A stretch of DNA of 46,148 bases. It comes from Balneolaceae bacterium. Lineage in GTDB: Bacteria; Bacteroidota; Rhodothermia; Balneolales; Balneolaceae. Both the position numbers and the translations under genes were made by a program. The notes under the pieces are model-generated. The model was given only the letters and a program-made list of their open reading frames with translations, did not search any database and had not been told where the DNA came from. Where the stretch lies: contig JAXHMM010000001.1 of NCBI GenBank assembly GCA_034521445.1, positions 1 through 46,148 of the forward strand, written 5' to 3'. This document shows positions 1-7,945 of this stretch, in pieces (positions within the stretch are counted from its first letter, which is position 1; each line of letters begins with the position of its first letter).

Positions 1-1350
1 GATATTTTAGAAATTGCGAAAAACGGCCTCCTGAGCTCACAGAAAGCTTCAGGCGTCGTTTCTCACAATATTGCCAATGCTAACACCCCCGGCTATACCC
101 GACAGCGTGCTGAGTTGTCAGAGCAGATCCACCGCCAAGGTGGTTTCACGCTGGGCCGGGGTGTTACCATTGCGCAAGTCAAACGCCTGCGCAACAACCT
201 CATCGATGAGCAAATCATGATGAAGGAGCACGAGCTGGGCGACCTGAACGAACGCAACCGCATCTACCAGCAGATCGAGGGCGCCATGGTGACCACCACC
301 GGCGACGGACTTGATGTGGGCATCACCGATTTCTTCAACTCTTTTTCCGAACTCTCCAACAACCCGCAGGACATCAATCTGCGCCACAACGTCCTTTCCA
401 ACGCCCGTACCCTCATCAGCAAGTTCAAGGACATGGGGTCCGACATGAAGGACATCGACGAGCAGACCCTGGCTGCCGCCCGCAACCGGGTGGACAAGGT
501 GAACACCCTGCTGGGACAGCTCGCCGACATCAACGCCGATATCGCCCGGGCCGAGGCTACGGGACAGCCCGACCTGAACAGCAAGGACCGGCAGCTGGAG
601 CTGCTGAAGACCCTCTCCTCCCAGATCACCGTGGAGGCCCGTTACCAGAACGACGGCACACTGGAGGCGCGCGTGGGCGGGGTGACCGTGCTTTCAGGCA
701 CCGAGACCGCCACCCTGCGGCCGGAAGTAGACACCGAGAACCGCGTTTTCCGCGTCCGTCTCGACAACGGCAAACTGCTGGACATCGGGCGGGGTGAGCT
801 GGGGGCCGACGCGCACATGTTCGAGGAGGTGGTCCCCGGGGTGCGTAACACCCTTGACAAGATCGCCAATTCGGTGGTCGAGCAGGTGAACGCCCTCCAC
901 ATCAACGGTTACGGCGTCGCCGACAACGGGCAGCGCAATTTCTTTGATCCCGCAGGCGACACGGCCGAGTCCATTGCCCTGAATCAAACCATCGTTGACA
1001 ACCCCGAACATATCGCCACCTCTTCGGTGGCTGGCGAGGCGGGCAACAACGACAACGCCCTGCAGATCGCCAACCTGCAGAACCTCTCGCTGCTGGACGG
1101 GGAATCCCTGGCCAGCAACGCCGTGCAGATGATGACCGATCCCGGCATGCGTATCACCGAACTTGAAAACCGCATCACCTCGCGCGAATCGGCCCGCCAG
1201 CTGCTGATCAACCAGCAGGAGAGCCAGTCGGGCGTCAACATCGACGAGGAGCTGAGTGATCTGATCAAATACCAGAACGCTTACCAGGCCTCCGCACGCG
1301 TGCTCAACGAGGGCCAAAAAATGTACGATACCCTGCTCTCCATACTCTAA
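1..1350 (+). CDS. flgK: FlgK, flagellar hook-associated protein 1 (5' end outside window)
   Basis: FlgK (HAP1) forms the junction between hook and filament and is exported through the flagellar type III system. The reading frame is open from base 1 and runs to the stop at 1350, giving 449 visible residues; the true start lies upstream. The first visible residues carry the rod/hook-family signature SHNIANANTPGYTRQ. A TTG at 115 is therefore internal, not a start. The C-terminus (residues about 410-449) has the conserved D0 helix with IKYQNAYQASARV. FlgK is usually 450-650 aa, so only a few N-terminal residues are missing. flgL follows after 15 nt, the standard flgK-flgL order. Call is secure. 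Confidence 0.95.
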   Translation, partial: DILEIAKNGLLSSQKASGVVSHNIANANTPGYTRQRAELSEQIHRQGGFTLGRGVTIAQVKRLRNNLIDEQIMMKEHELGDLNERNRIYQQIEGAMVTTTGDGLDVGITDFFNSFSELSNNPQDINLRHNVLSNARTLISKFKDMGSDMKDIDEQTLAAARNRVDKVNTLLGQLADINADIARAEATGQPDLNSKDRQLELLKTLSSQITVEARYQNDGTLEARVGGVTVLSGTETATLRPEVDTENRVFRVRLDNGKLLDIGRGELGADAHMFEEVVPGVRNTLDKIANSVVEQVNALHINGYGVADNGQRNFFDPAGDTAESIALNQTIVDNPEHIATSSVAGEAGNNDNALQIANLQNLSLLDGESLASNAVQMMTDPGMRITELENRITSRESARQLLINQQESQSGVNIDEELSDLIKYQNAYQASARVLNEGQKMYDTLLSIL

Positions 1351-1365
1351 CTGCTTCCAAACGCC

Positions 1366-2259
1366 ATGCGCATAACCCAGAATCTCATATACAACCGACT
1401 GCAGGGCATGCTGAGCCGCAACCGCGAGGAGCTGGCCAAGTACCAGCAGCAGCTGGCCAGCGGCAAGGCGGTCATACGCGCCTCCGACGGCGCCGTGGAG
1501 TTCAGTACCAGCCGCATCATACAGGAGCAGATCCGCAAGGACGGGCAGTACCAGAGCAATATTAATGCGGGTCTGCGCCAGGCGCGTACCGTCCAGGAAT
1601 CGCTGGACGGCATGGTGGACACCCTCATCGACCTGAAGTCTACTGCCGTGCAGGGCTCCAATGACTCCATCGACGCGCCCGAGCGCGAGAAGCTGGCCGA
1701 GCAGGTAGTCAATGTACGCGAGCGGCTGATGGACCTGGGCAACGTGCAGTTCAACGGCGTGCACCTGTTCGGGGGCACCAATACCGAGAATCCTGTTTTT
1801 TCCCTGAACGGCGCGGCCGCCGGCGGCGTGGAGGACGTGGCCAACAGCGATGCCCTGGTTACCCGCATTTCCGAGCACAACGAGGTGAAGACCAGCGTTA
1901 CCGGCACCGAGCTCCGCGCCACCGGTTCGGGCGACCTCTTCGCCATGGTGGAGAATGTGGAGGATGCCCTCCGCGCCAACGACCGTACCGCGTTGAATGC
2001 AGAACTCGACAACGTGGAGTCGGCCCTGGACCACGTCACCAAGCTGGCTTCCCGCATTGGAAGCAACATCAACCGTCTCGAATTTGTGCACGACAAGTAC
2101 GAATCGGGCATCATTGAGAAGGAGGGCGAAGTGAGCCGGCTGACCGACGCCGACTATGCCGAGGCGATCTCCAACTTTCAGAAATTCGAAACTTCCTACC
2201 AGGCAGCGCTCTCCGCGCATTCGCGGATGACACGTAACACACTGCTTAATTACCTCTAA
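1366..2259 (+). CDS. flgL: FlgL, flagellar hook-associated protein 3
   Basis: FlgL (HAP3) is the second hook-filament junction protein, sitting between FlgK and the first flagellin. The 297-aa product begins MRITQNLIYNRL and has the flagellin-like N-terminal D0/D1 helices (LASGKAVIRASDGA at about residues 30-43) and the C-terminal helix ending in FETSYQAALSAHSRMTRNTL. The length is typical for FlgL. It starts 15 nt after flgK and is followed after 18 nt by the TPR/GT-like gene on the same strand, so the three are probably one transcript. No promoter was found between them. Confidence 0.94.
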   Translation: MRITQNLIYNRLQGMLSRNREELAKYQQQLASGKAVIRASDGAVEFSTSRIIQEQIRKDGQYQSNINAGLRQARTVQESLDGMVDTLIDLKSTAVQGSNDSIDAPEREKLAEQVVNVRERLMDLGNVQFNGVHLFGGTNTENPVFSLNGAAAGGVEDVANSDALVTRISEHNEVKTSVTGTELRATGSGDLFAMVENVEDALRANDRTALNAELDNVESALDHVTKLASRIGSNINRLEFVHDKYESGIIEKEGEVSRLTDADYAEAISNFQKFETSYQAALSAHSRMTRNTLLNYL

Positions 2260-2277
2260 TCCCAGATCCCGCTACCC

Positions 2278-3612
2278 ATGAACGCTGAAAACAACATCAC
2301 CCTTTTACTGGTCTGCCCCGAGGCAGACACGCCGGCCGAGGCGCCGTCCTGGCTGGACGATGCCGCCGACGAGGTGGCGGACATTCACCTGCTGGCTGGT
2401 CCTGCGACGGAACTCTCCTGGGCCGAGTCATATGACACCCTGGAAATGGTGCGCTGGACCGAAGAGGAGGGTCTTATTCCCTGCCTGAACCGGGTCACAG
2501 CCGAGGTGACGGAGGGGCATATACTGCTGCTCTTCGCCGACGAGACGCCCCGGCTGGCCGATCTCCCGGGCGACCTTTCCAACACGGAGTGCCTGAAGGT
2601 TAAGCTGATCCAGCAGGCGGAAGGCGAGTCTCGCCATAACTACCAGGTTCGTCTCTTCCCTGCCACCGGCGATCGAATATTCGAAGGCTTCGCCATCCCG
2701 GACCTCACCCGCGCCTTTTTTGTGCGGGGTTGGAAACTCCGGGGCGAAGTACCTGAATTTCGCAAGAGCAGCGCCGCCTATTCCATTGCGCAGGTGACCC
2801 GCGAGGCCGAGCACTGCGGCCACACCCGCCTGTGCAGCTTCTGGAAAGGTCTGGCGGCCGCCGAACAGCGCGGCTACGCCCGTGCGGAGGAGTATTTCAG
2901 GAAGGCCAGGAACGGTCCTTCCCTGCTCGAATTCGACCTGCTTGCGGCCATGAATAACCTGGCCCACGCTCTGGTGGAGCAGCACAAGCTGCAGGAGGCC
3001 ATCCGCGTTGCGGCCCAGTCCATCCAGTGGAACGCCTCCCAGCGGGCGCCCTATCTCATCCTGCAACGGGCCCAGCTGATGGCCGGCAACCGCGAGGAAT
3101 CCATACTGGCCATGGAGGCCTACCTGGAACATCTCGAGGAGGACACCGTCGCCAACCTCGACACCTACCTGGGCGCCAGCGAGGTGCACTATCTGGTGGG
3201 CGAGCAGAAGCTGCGGGAGGGAAATTACGAAGGGGCCTTTCACCACTACGGCACCCACTATCGCCTGGAAGACGGGCAGGTGGAGCAGCCGGTCCTGGAA
3301 AAGCTCTTTATCTACTCCATCGAGCTACAAAACAGGGATCTCTCCATCCGCTACTTCAACGACATCTTCGGGGAGCACATCCCGGACAAGCTGGACGACG
3401 ACATGTCAGCCCGCCTGCTGGAGTCTCTCTCCCTGTTCATGGACAACGAGTGGTACGACTTCGTCAGCGAGGTCTACGAGGAGCTGGTCACCCACAATCC
3501 CGGGGACAACGAGCTGCTCCATGGCTGGATCACCACCCTGATCAAGAACAAGGACATAGAAAAGGCGCAGTCGCTCATCAAGTCGGGCAAAAGCAAGAAA
3601 AAGGCGGGATAA
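2278..3612 (+). CDS. TPR protein with a degenerate GT2-like N-terminus (flagellar locus)
   Basis: A 444-aa protein of uncertain function. Residues about 195-440 are helical repeats of TPR type (for example a helix pair around LAAAEQRGYARAEEYFRKA). The first 150 residues follow the plan of SunS-like family-2 glycosyltransferases with a TPR tail: an N-terminal beta strand, a segment ending in LLFADETP where active enzymes have a LDADE-like motif, and YQVRLFPATGDRIFEGF where the family has a RLF...FEG motif. The usual KNEE motif near the N-terminus is absent and the first Asp of the metal site is Phe. It could be a very divergent flagellin glycosyltransferase or a non-catalytic scaffold. It lies directly behind flgL and converges on the sigma54 regulator. 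The TPR part is firm; the GT2 origin is inference. Confidence 0.6.
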   Translation: MNAENNITLLLVCPEADTPAEAPSWLDDAADEVADIHLLAGPATELSWAESYDTLEMVRWTEEEGLIPCLNRVTAEVTEGHILLLFADETPRLADLPGDLSNTECLKVKLIQQAEGESRHNYQVRLFPATGDRIFEGFAIPDLTRAFFVRGWKLRGEVPEFRKSSAAYSIAQVTREAEHCGHTRLCSFWKGLAAAEQRGYARAEEYFRKARNGPSLLEFDLLAAMNNLAHALVEQHKLQEAIRVAAQSIQWNASQRAPYLILQRAQLMAGNREESILAMEAYLEHLEEDTVANLDTYLGASEVHYLVGEQKLREGNYEGAFHHYGTHYRLEDGQVEQPVLEKLFIYSIELQNRDLSIRYFNDIFGEHIPDKLDDDMSARLLESLSLFMDNEWYDFVSEVYEELVTHNPGDNELLHGWITTLIKNKDIEKAQSLIKSGKSKKKAG

Positions 3613-3631
3613 CCCGGCCGGCTTTGCCGGG
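3613..3631. other. GC-rich stem-loop between convergent genes
   Basis: The 22 nt between the stops of the TPR gene (+) and the sigma54 regulator (-) hold an inverted repeat, CCCGGC at 3613-3618 with GCCGGG at 3626-3631. A tighter alternative stem is CCGGC/GCCGG with a TTT loop. There is no T-tract on either side, so it is at best a weak bidirectional terminator. Confidence 0.3.
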
Positions 3632-3634
3632 CGC

Positions 3635-5062
3635 TCAGTCGTCCGGGAAATTGGTCTTCTTGAGTTTGTTGCGGATGGTGCGGTCGGATATCTGCAGCAG
3701 CTTGGCCGCCTCCTTCTGGTTGCCGCCCGTCCGCTCCAGGGCTTTCTTGATCATCTGCAGCTCCATCTCCTCGATGGGCAGAACGGGAATGTCGTTGATA
3801 ACCTCCTGGGTAAGAGAATCGTCCACATTTTTGAAAAGGGGATTCTCTATATGTTCCCTGGTGATCAGGTCGGAGCCCTGCGCCATGATTACTCCGCGCT
3901 GGATGTAGTTTTCCAGTTCCCGCACATTGCCCGGCCAGTCCTTTTTCTTCAGGTGGTCCATCAGGTCGTCGGCCACCTCCTTCTCCTCCATGTCGTTCTC
4001 CCGGCTGTACTTGGCTATGAAATGACGCACCAGCAGGGGGATATCGCCCGGCCGCTCGCGCAGGGAGGGTATCTCGATGGGGAAGACGTTGAGCCGGAAG
4101 TAAAGGTCCTTGCGGAAGTCCCCTTCGCTGATGGATGTCCCGATGTCGCGATTGGTGGTGGAGATGATGCGCACGTCCACCTTGCGGGGTTTCTGGCTGC
4201 CCACCCGCTGAAACTCCTTTTCCTGGAGCACGCGTAGCAGCTTTGCCTGCAGGGAGATGTCGATCTCGGTCACCTCGTCCAGCAGAAGCGTCCCTCCGTC
4301 GGCTTTCGCAAAAGCTCCCTCGCGGTCCTCAATGGCCCCGGTGAAGGCTCCCTTCACGTGTCCGAACAGGGTGCTCTCCACAAGTTCGCTCGGCAGGTTG
4401 GCGCAATTAATCTTGATAAAGGGTTTGTCGGACCGGTTGCTCTCCTCCTGGATGAGGGAGGCGTAGACCTCCTTGCCTGAACCGCTCTCCCCCTGAATCA
4501 TGACCGGGGCGTTGGTGGGGGCGATCTGCGGGAGAATGTCCAGCAGTTTCTGGATGGCGGGATCTTCGCCCACGAACCGTGCGCCCGGCTTTGGTTTGCC
4601 TGGTCCGCGGCTATCATCGGGCGTGCCTTTCCCGGAAATTTCATCCCCTTCGGGCGGTAGAGTGCGCGCGTGGGCGCCGTTGCCGTTTCGGCTCTTGAAA
4701 TACTGGTTTACCCGTGAGATGAATTCCCGCCCGCTGAAGGGTTTGGTGATGTAGTCGAAGGCCCCCTTGCGGATGGAGCGTACGGAATGGCTGATATTGC
4801 CAAAGCCTGTGATGAGGATGACACCTGTTTCGGGGTAGTTGCGCAGCACGTGGTTGAGCACGTCGTCTCCGGTCATCTCGTCCATCTTTACGTCGGTGAT
4901 GATCAGGGAGGGCTTGTGCTCCTTGAGCTCCTCGATGGCCTGGGCTGGATTCTGGTAGGCCTCCACCTGGTAGTCATTGAGCGCCAGGTGCTCCTGCATG
5001 TAGTTCAAGATATGCGGGTCGTCGTCAATGACGAAAATTTTCTCCTTCTTCATCCCTGCCAT
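3635..5062 (-). CDS. Sigma54-dependent response regulator (NtrC/FlrC type)
   Basis: A 475-aa bacterial enhancer-binding protein with three domains. Residues 1-120 form a receiver domain with the acidic pair at D13/D14, phospho-acceptor D57 (LIITDVKM) and K107 (YITKP). After a Gly/Pro-rich linker, residues about 163-400 form the AAA+ domain with Walker A GESGSGKE (191-198), the sigma54-contacting loop GAFTGA (238-243) and Walker B LLLDE (259-263). A Fis-type helix-turn-helix lies near the C-terminus (GGNQKEAAKLLQISDRTIRNK). It should activate sigma54 promoters on phosphorylation. Its place among flagellar genes suggests a FlrC/FleR-like role for middle flagellar genes, which is inference. No sensor kinase is adjacent; the kinase at 14216-15469 is a possible partner. 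Confidence 0.9.
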   Translation of the reverse strand: MAGMKKEKIFVIDDDPHILNYMQEHLALNDYQVEAYQNPAQAIEELKEHKPSLIITDVKMDEMTGDDVLNHVLRNYPETGVILITGFGNISHSVRSIRKGAFDYITKPFSGREFISRVNQYFKSRNGNGAHARTLPPEGDEISGKGTPDDSRGPGKPKPGARFVGEDPAIQKLLDILPQIAPTNAPVMIQGESGSGKEVYASLIQEESNRSDKPFIKINCANLPSELVESTLFGHVKGAFTGAIEDREGAFAKADGGTLLLDEVTEIDISLQAKLLRVLQEKEFQRVGSQKPRKVDVRIISTTNRDIGTSISEGDFRKDLYFRLNVFPIEIPSLRERPGDIPLLVRHFIAKYSRENDMEEKEVADDLMDHLKKKDWPGNVRELENYIQRGVIMAQGSDLITREHIENPLFKNVDDSLTQEVINDIPVLPIEEMELQMIKKALERTGGNQKEAAKLLQISDRTIRNKLKKTNFPDD

Positions 5063-5098
5063 GCTTCCTGTTACGTTGATGAGGCGCCGGTGCAGCTG

Positions 5099-5117
5099 TT
5101 CGCCCGCAGCGGGCGAA
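5099..5117. repeat. Perfect inverted repeat in the leader of the sigma54 regulator
   Basis: TTCGCCCG at 5099-5106 and CGGGCGAA at 5110-5117 form an 8-bp perfect dyad with a CAG spacer, 37 nt upstream of the regulator start codon on the minus strand. As RNA it is a stable hairpin; as DNA it could be an operator. Function is unknown. Confidence 0.5.
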
Positions 5118-5200
5118 ACTTAACGCACTAATACGGACTATACGCATTTATTGCAAGCGCCCCAGTGTTTATACAGGAGAAAAAGGAGGGGAGAATGTTA

Positions 5201-5208
5201 CAAATATA
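5201..5208 (-). promoter_or_regulatory. Candidate -7 element (TATATTTG) for the sigma54 regulator
   Basis: On the minus strand TATATTTG matches the FCB-group -7 consensus TAnnTTTG at every fixed position. No TTTG -33 element is found 19-21 nt upstream. The implied leader to the start at 5062 is about 130 nt and contains the 5099-5117 dyad. The surrounding TATACGTATA is itself palindromic. Confidence 0.35.
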
Positions 5209-5223
5209 CGTATAAACGCGTAT

Positions 5224-5691
5224 CTAGAGGTCGCGTATCTCGCGGCTTATTTTGTCGGCTACGTCGCGTACCACGGAAGGATTTTTAACCAGGTACTCGC
5301 GATACTCGGGGCTGAGGGTGCGCTCGCCGGAAGATTCGTCGATGCCGGGCATGGAGGAGAGCACGCTTTCCAGGGAGTCCAGGTCTTTTTGCATGAGGCT
5401 GCTAACCTCCTGGTGGACCTCCTCGCGGTTATAGGCGCCCTGCTGGATATTGCGCTTGATCTTCTTCAGGGAGGAGAGGGAGTCGGCCTCCAATTTGGAG
5501 AGCACGTTGTGCGCGAATTCCACCTCGCCCTTGAACTCCGGGCCCGAGGCGGTGAAGGTGTCGGAGGAACCGCCGGTCTTTGAGGAGGGCCGGGCGGAAT
5601 CGCTTCCGCTTTTGGAGATGGGCTGCTTGTCCTGGGTCTTGCGGATGCCCTTGTCGGGATAGCTGCCCTTGTTAACTTTGTTGATGTCCAT
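5224..5691 (-). CDS. FlgM-like anti-sigma28 candidate, extended
   Basis: A 155-aa acidic, low-hydrophobicity protein with no signal peptide or membrane segment. The first 50 residues are Ser/Lys/Gly-rich and look disordered, as in FlgM. Residues about 75-98 read LKKIKRNIQQGAYNREEVHQ, which resembles the FlgM sigma28-binding region (a short helix with an I+..I..G.Y pattern, then a second helix). FlgM is usually 90-100 aa, so this one has about 50 extra C-terminal residues containing another helix (REYLVKNPSVVRDVADKI). It starts 2 nt after the fliT-like stop and ends the fliS-fliD-fliT operon, which has a sigma28-type promoter. That position suits a secreted anti-sigma factor under its own sigma factor. 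The FlgM call rests on pattern and context. Confidence 0.5.
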   Translation of the reverse strand: MDINKVNKGSYPDKGIRKTQDKQPISKSGSDSARPSSKTGGSSDTFTASGPEFKGEVEFAHNVLSKLEADSLSSLKKIKRNIQQGAYNREEVHQEVSSLMQKDLDSLESVLSSMPGIDESSGERTLSPEYREYLVKNPSVVRDVADKISREIRDL

Positions 5692-5693
5692 AA

Positions 5694-6077
5694 CTAGCCA
5701 TGCGTTTTAAGATCGATGATCCTGCTCCGGTCGGCGGACACGGCGTCACGGTTGGCAAGATAGCGATCCCTGGCCTTGCCGTGGCGACCCGCCTCTTTCA
5801 AAGCATCCATACGGCTTTGCCGCAACATATGTAATTTTTTATTGAGATGCTTTTCGAGCGTTTCAAGCTGCTCGAAGAGGGAAGTGACCTCGTACGTCTC
5901 CTTATCGTCAAGATCGGGGGGAAACTTAAACGACTGCTCCAGTACGGCAATTTCCTCGGCCCGCTCGCGGTAGAGCCGTTCGACCAGATCCAGGTCAGGC
6001 TGCTCGCTGCGCAGCTCATTCAGCAGGTCCAGGCCCTTTTTATAGACGGAGTCGAGATGGGAGTAGAGGGTGCTCAT
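5694..6077 (-). CDS. FliT-like flagellar export chaperone candidate
   Basis: A 127-aa, almost entirely helical, charged protein with no signal or membrane segment. Size and position directly after fliS-fliD match FliT, the chaperone that binds the FliD cap protein and in enterobacteria also FlhDC. The first 85 residues can form an antiparallel helical bundle (SHLDSVYKKGLDLLNELRSE, then a long helix with FEQLETLEKHLNKKL). FliT sequences diverge strongly between phyla, so the call rests mainly on length, helix content and synteny. An FlgN-type chaperone is the main alternative. A 39-nt spacer with a small hairpin separates it from fliD, and a sigma28-like site lies inside it. Confidence 0.5.
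   Translation of the reverse strand: MSTLYSHLDSVYKKGLDLLNELRSEQPDLDLVERLYRERAEEIAVLEQSFKFPPDLDDKETYEVTSLFEQLETLEKHLNKKLHMLRQSRMDALKEAGRHGKARDRYLANRDAVSADRSRIIDLKTHG
5902..5928 (-). promoter_or_regulatory. Sigma28-like site inside the fliT-like gene
   Basis: On the minus strand TAAGTTTC-N11-GACGATAA fits the TAAG-N17-CGATAA pattern of the other sigma28 sites in this window. It would start transcription about 200 nt upstream of the FlgM-like gene at 5691. It lies within coding sequence, so chance is possible. Confidence 0.35.
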
Positions 6078-6093
6078 AGCACGGAAAGTTGAA

Positions 6094-6107
6094 CCCGGGT
6101 GTCCGGG
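6094..6107 (-). other. Small hairpin in the fliD-fliT spacer
   Basis: CCCGG/CCGGG with a 4-nt loop lies in the 39-nt gap between the fliD stop and the fliT-like start. There is no clear Shine-Dalgarno sequence before the fliT-like ATG. The hairpin might mark an RNA processing or attenuation point. Confidence 0.3.
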
Positions 6108-6116
6108 CGATTGGAA

Positions 6117-7502
6117 TTAGCCGCCGAGTCCCAGCTTGCTCTGGAAGTTGAGTACCTGGTTGTACTGGTACTGGCCCCTGGTGATGGCCTGGTTAAGGCG
6201 TGCGAACTCGTCGCGCAGTTGTTCCTCCTTGCGGATGAGGTAGTCGTCCTCAGCGGCGATGCGGTCGTCGAACCGGTCGATCTTCCGGTCGAAACTTTCC
6301 TCGATGCCCGAGAAGATGCTGTCGGTGCCCGTGATATAGGCCTCGATGGTCTGGTTGAGCACGGTGGCGATTCCGTCGGTGTCGGCCGAGAAAAGATCGC
6401 CCACCTGGGAGGGTTTGGTGGCCAGGGTGTCCTTGAGCTTCTCCATGTCGGCGATTTCCATGGTGCCGTCCTGCTGGAAGTCGATGCCGATGTCGCTCAG
6501 GCTGCTGATGTCGCTGCCGTTCAGGCTGTCAACAGGCAGCAGGGCCTCCTGGCGGAGGGAGAGGCTCAGGTTGCGGATGGCGCGTTCGTCCTGCAGTACG
6601 CCGCGGTCGCCCGTCTCCCCGTTCAGGAAGGTCTTGTTGCGGATGATGCTGTTGACCTCGTTGAACTTGGTGACGAACTCCTCCACCTTCTTGACGGCTG
6701 CCTCGGTGTCGCGGCTGACGTTGATCTCTTCTATGGCGGTGGTGGTCTGGTTCAGTTCGAAGGTGAGTCCGTTCACCACATCGTTGACCAGGTTGGAGGA
6801 GCGTTCGAAATCGATGTTGTCCACCGTAAACTTGGCGTTGAGTTCGTCGGTGGTATACTCGTTGGCCAGGTTGATGCCGGTGAGGTCGCCGGAGGCGTTG
6901 GCGATGGAGAGGCGGCTGGCCTCGCCCGTCTCAAGGCTCTTGAAGGAGAGGCGGGAGGTACCGTCGCCTATGGCGTAGACGGAAGCGTCTACCTGCTCGC
7001 CCGCCTGGGCCTCCACCTCGTCAGCCACCGCCTGGAGCACTTCATCGTTGGTAAGCCCGGTTGTATCGACGTTTATGGTGATGGGGCCGCCGGTGCCTAC
7101 GGTCAGCTCGAAGGAGCCGCTGCCGCTGCCTGCGAGTTCGCTTCCGCCGTCGCTGAACGCATCGGAGGTGACCAGGTCCTGCTTGGCGAGCTGGCTTATC
7201 TCGATGTTATAGCTTCCGGGGTTGTCGATGCCACCGGCCGATACCACGCTGACGGCGTTGTCGTTGGAGCTGCTGCCCGTCAGCGGGGAAAAGGTGTCGC
7301 CGGTGGGGTCTGCGAAAGACTCCATCAGGGAGTTCAGCGAGGAGAGTTTGGAATCGATGTCCGACAGCGCCGTCTGCTTTTTGGTAACAGCGGACTTGTC
7401 CTGCTGGAGCTGTAGTTTTTTCTGCCCCTCCAGCTGCAGGAGCTGGCGGATGGTGCTCTCGTAGGGGTTGGTCTGGGAGGTCAGTGCGCTTGTGCTAATC
7501 AT
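6117..7502 (-). CDS. fliD: FliD, flagellar filament cap protein (HAP2)
   Basis: FliD caps the growing filament and folds exported flagellin into place. The 461-aa product has the conserved N-terminal coiled region (NPYESTIRQLLQLEGQKK, then a segment ending SDIDSKLSSLNSLMESF at about residues 47-64), a Thr/Ser/Asp-rich middle, and a C-terminal coiled region (EDDYLIRKEEQLRDEFARLN at about 420-439). The length is normal for FliD. The start codon overlaps the fliS stop by 4 nt (ATGA), indicating translational coupling. The fliT-like gene follows after 39 nt. Confidence 0.92.
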   Translation of the reverse strand: MISTSALTSQTNPYESTIRQLLQLEGQKKLQLQQDKSAVTKKQTALSDIDSKLSSLNSLMESFADPTGDTFSPLTGSSSNDNAVSVVSAGGIDNPGSYNIEISQLAKQDLVTSDAFSDGGSELAGSGSGSFELTVGTGGPITINVDTTGLTNDEVLQAVADEVEAQAGEQVDASVYAIGDGTSRLSFKSLETGEASRLSIANASGDLTGINLANEYTTDELNAKFTVDNIDFERSSNLVNDVVNGLTFELNQTTTAIEEINVSRDTEAAVKKVEEFVTKFNEVNSIIRNKTFLNGETGDRGVLQDERAIRNLSLSLRQEALLPVDSLNGSDISSLSDIGIDFQQDGTMEIADMEKLKDTLATKPSQVGDLFSADTDGIATVLNQTIEAYITGTDSIFSGIEESFDRKIDRFDDRIAAEDDYLIRKEEQLRDEFARLNQAITRGQYQYNQVLNFQSKLGLGG

Positions 7503-7840
7503 ACCAGGAAACCGTTTCCGTTGGGGGTGTTCACCTGTTCCCTGTTCTTCACGACGCCTTCAACCCAGGCTTCGCGTACCGGCTCCAGGAGCTCGCGGAT
7601 TTCCTCGAACTTCTGTTCGCGGGACATCCGCTGGCAGTATTCGTAGAGACCGTAGAGGTTGCCGGAGATCTCGTAGTCGAAATTCAGCGATTTGATCAGG
7701 GCGGCAAGCACCTGGTGGAGCCGCTCTTCGTCCTCCTTGTAGCAGGCCTGGATGGCGAAATCGTATAATTTCGTCACCAGTTCTGCGGGAGAGGCGTTCT
7801 TGACGGCCTGGCGCTGGTATTGCAACTGGGGATCTGTCAT
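7499..7840 (-). CDS. fliS: FliS, flagellin export chaperone
   Basis: FliS binds the C-terminal D0 helix of flagellin in the cytosol and prevents premature polymerisation. The 113-aa product carries the family signature ASPAELVTKLYDFAIQACYK at residues 17-36 and the four-helix-bundle pattern that follows. It is the first gene of the fliS-fliD-fliT-flgM unit, about 39 nt downstream of the likely transcription start of a sigma28-type promoter. The 3' end overlaps fliD by 4 nt. It must serve six flagellins whose C-terminal ends are nearly identical. Confidence 0.9.
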   Translation of the reverse strand: MTDPQLQYQRQAVKNASPAELVTKLYDFAIQACYKEDEERLHQVLAALIKSLNFDYEISGNLYGLYEYCQRMSREQKFEEIRELLEPVREAWVEGVVKNREQVNTPNGNGFLV

Positions 7841-7885
7841 GGTTCTGCGCGTTTTCTCAGGGTTTCTATCAGGGTTCTGTATCCC

Positions 7886-7912
7886 TTATCGTCGCCGCGC
7901 GCCCCCATCTTA
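7886..7912 (-). promoter_or_regulatory. Sigma28 (FliA) promoter of fliS-fliD-fliT-flgM
   Basis: On the minus strand TAAGATGG-N11-GACGATAA fits sigma28 (TAAAGTTT-N11-GCCGATAA), with CGATAA exact. The expected start near 7879 gives a leader of about 39 nt before fliS. Confidence 0.75.
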
Positions 7913-7945
7913 AGGAATAATTCCGGTCCGTTACCGTAATGCGGG

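Noticed and set aside
694..2220. 508-codon minus-strand frame opposite flgK and flgL
   Set aside because: Antisense shadow of two well-recognised genes, with no domain of its own.
5063..5223. A possible sigma54 site (TGGGGC...TTGC) upstream of the NtrC-type gene
   Set aside because: The distance between GG and GC is too short for sigma54, which needs 10 nt.
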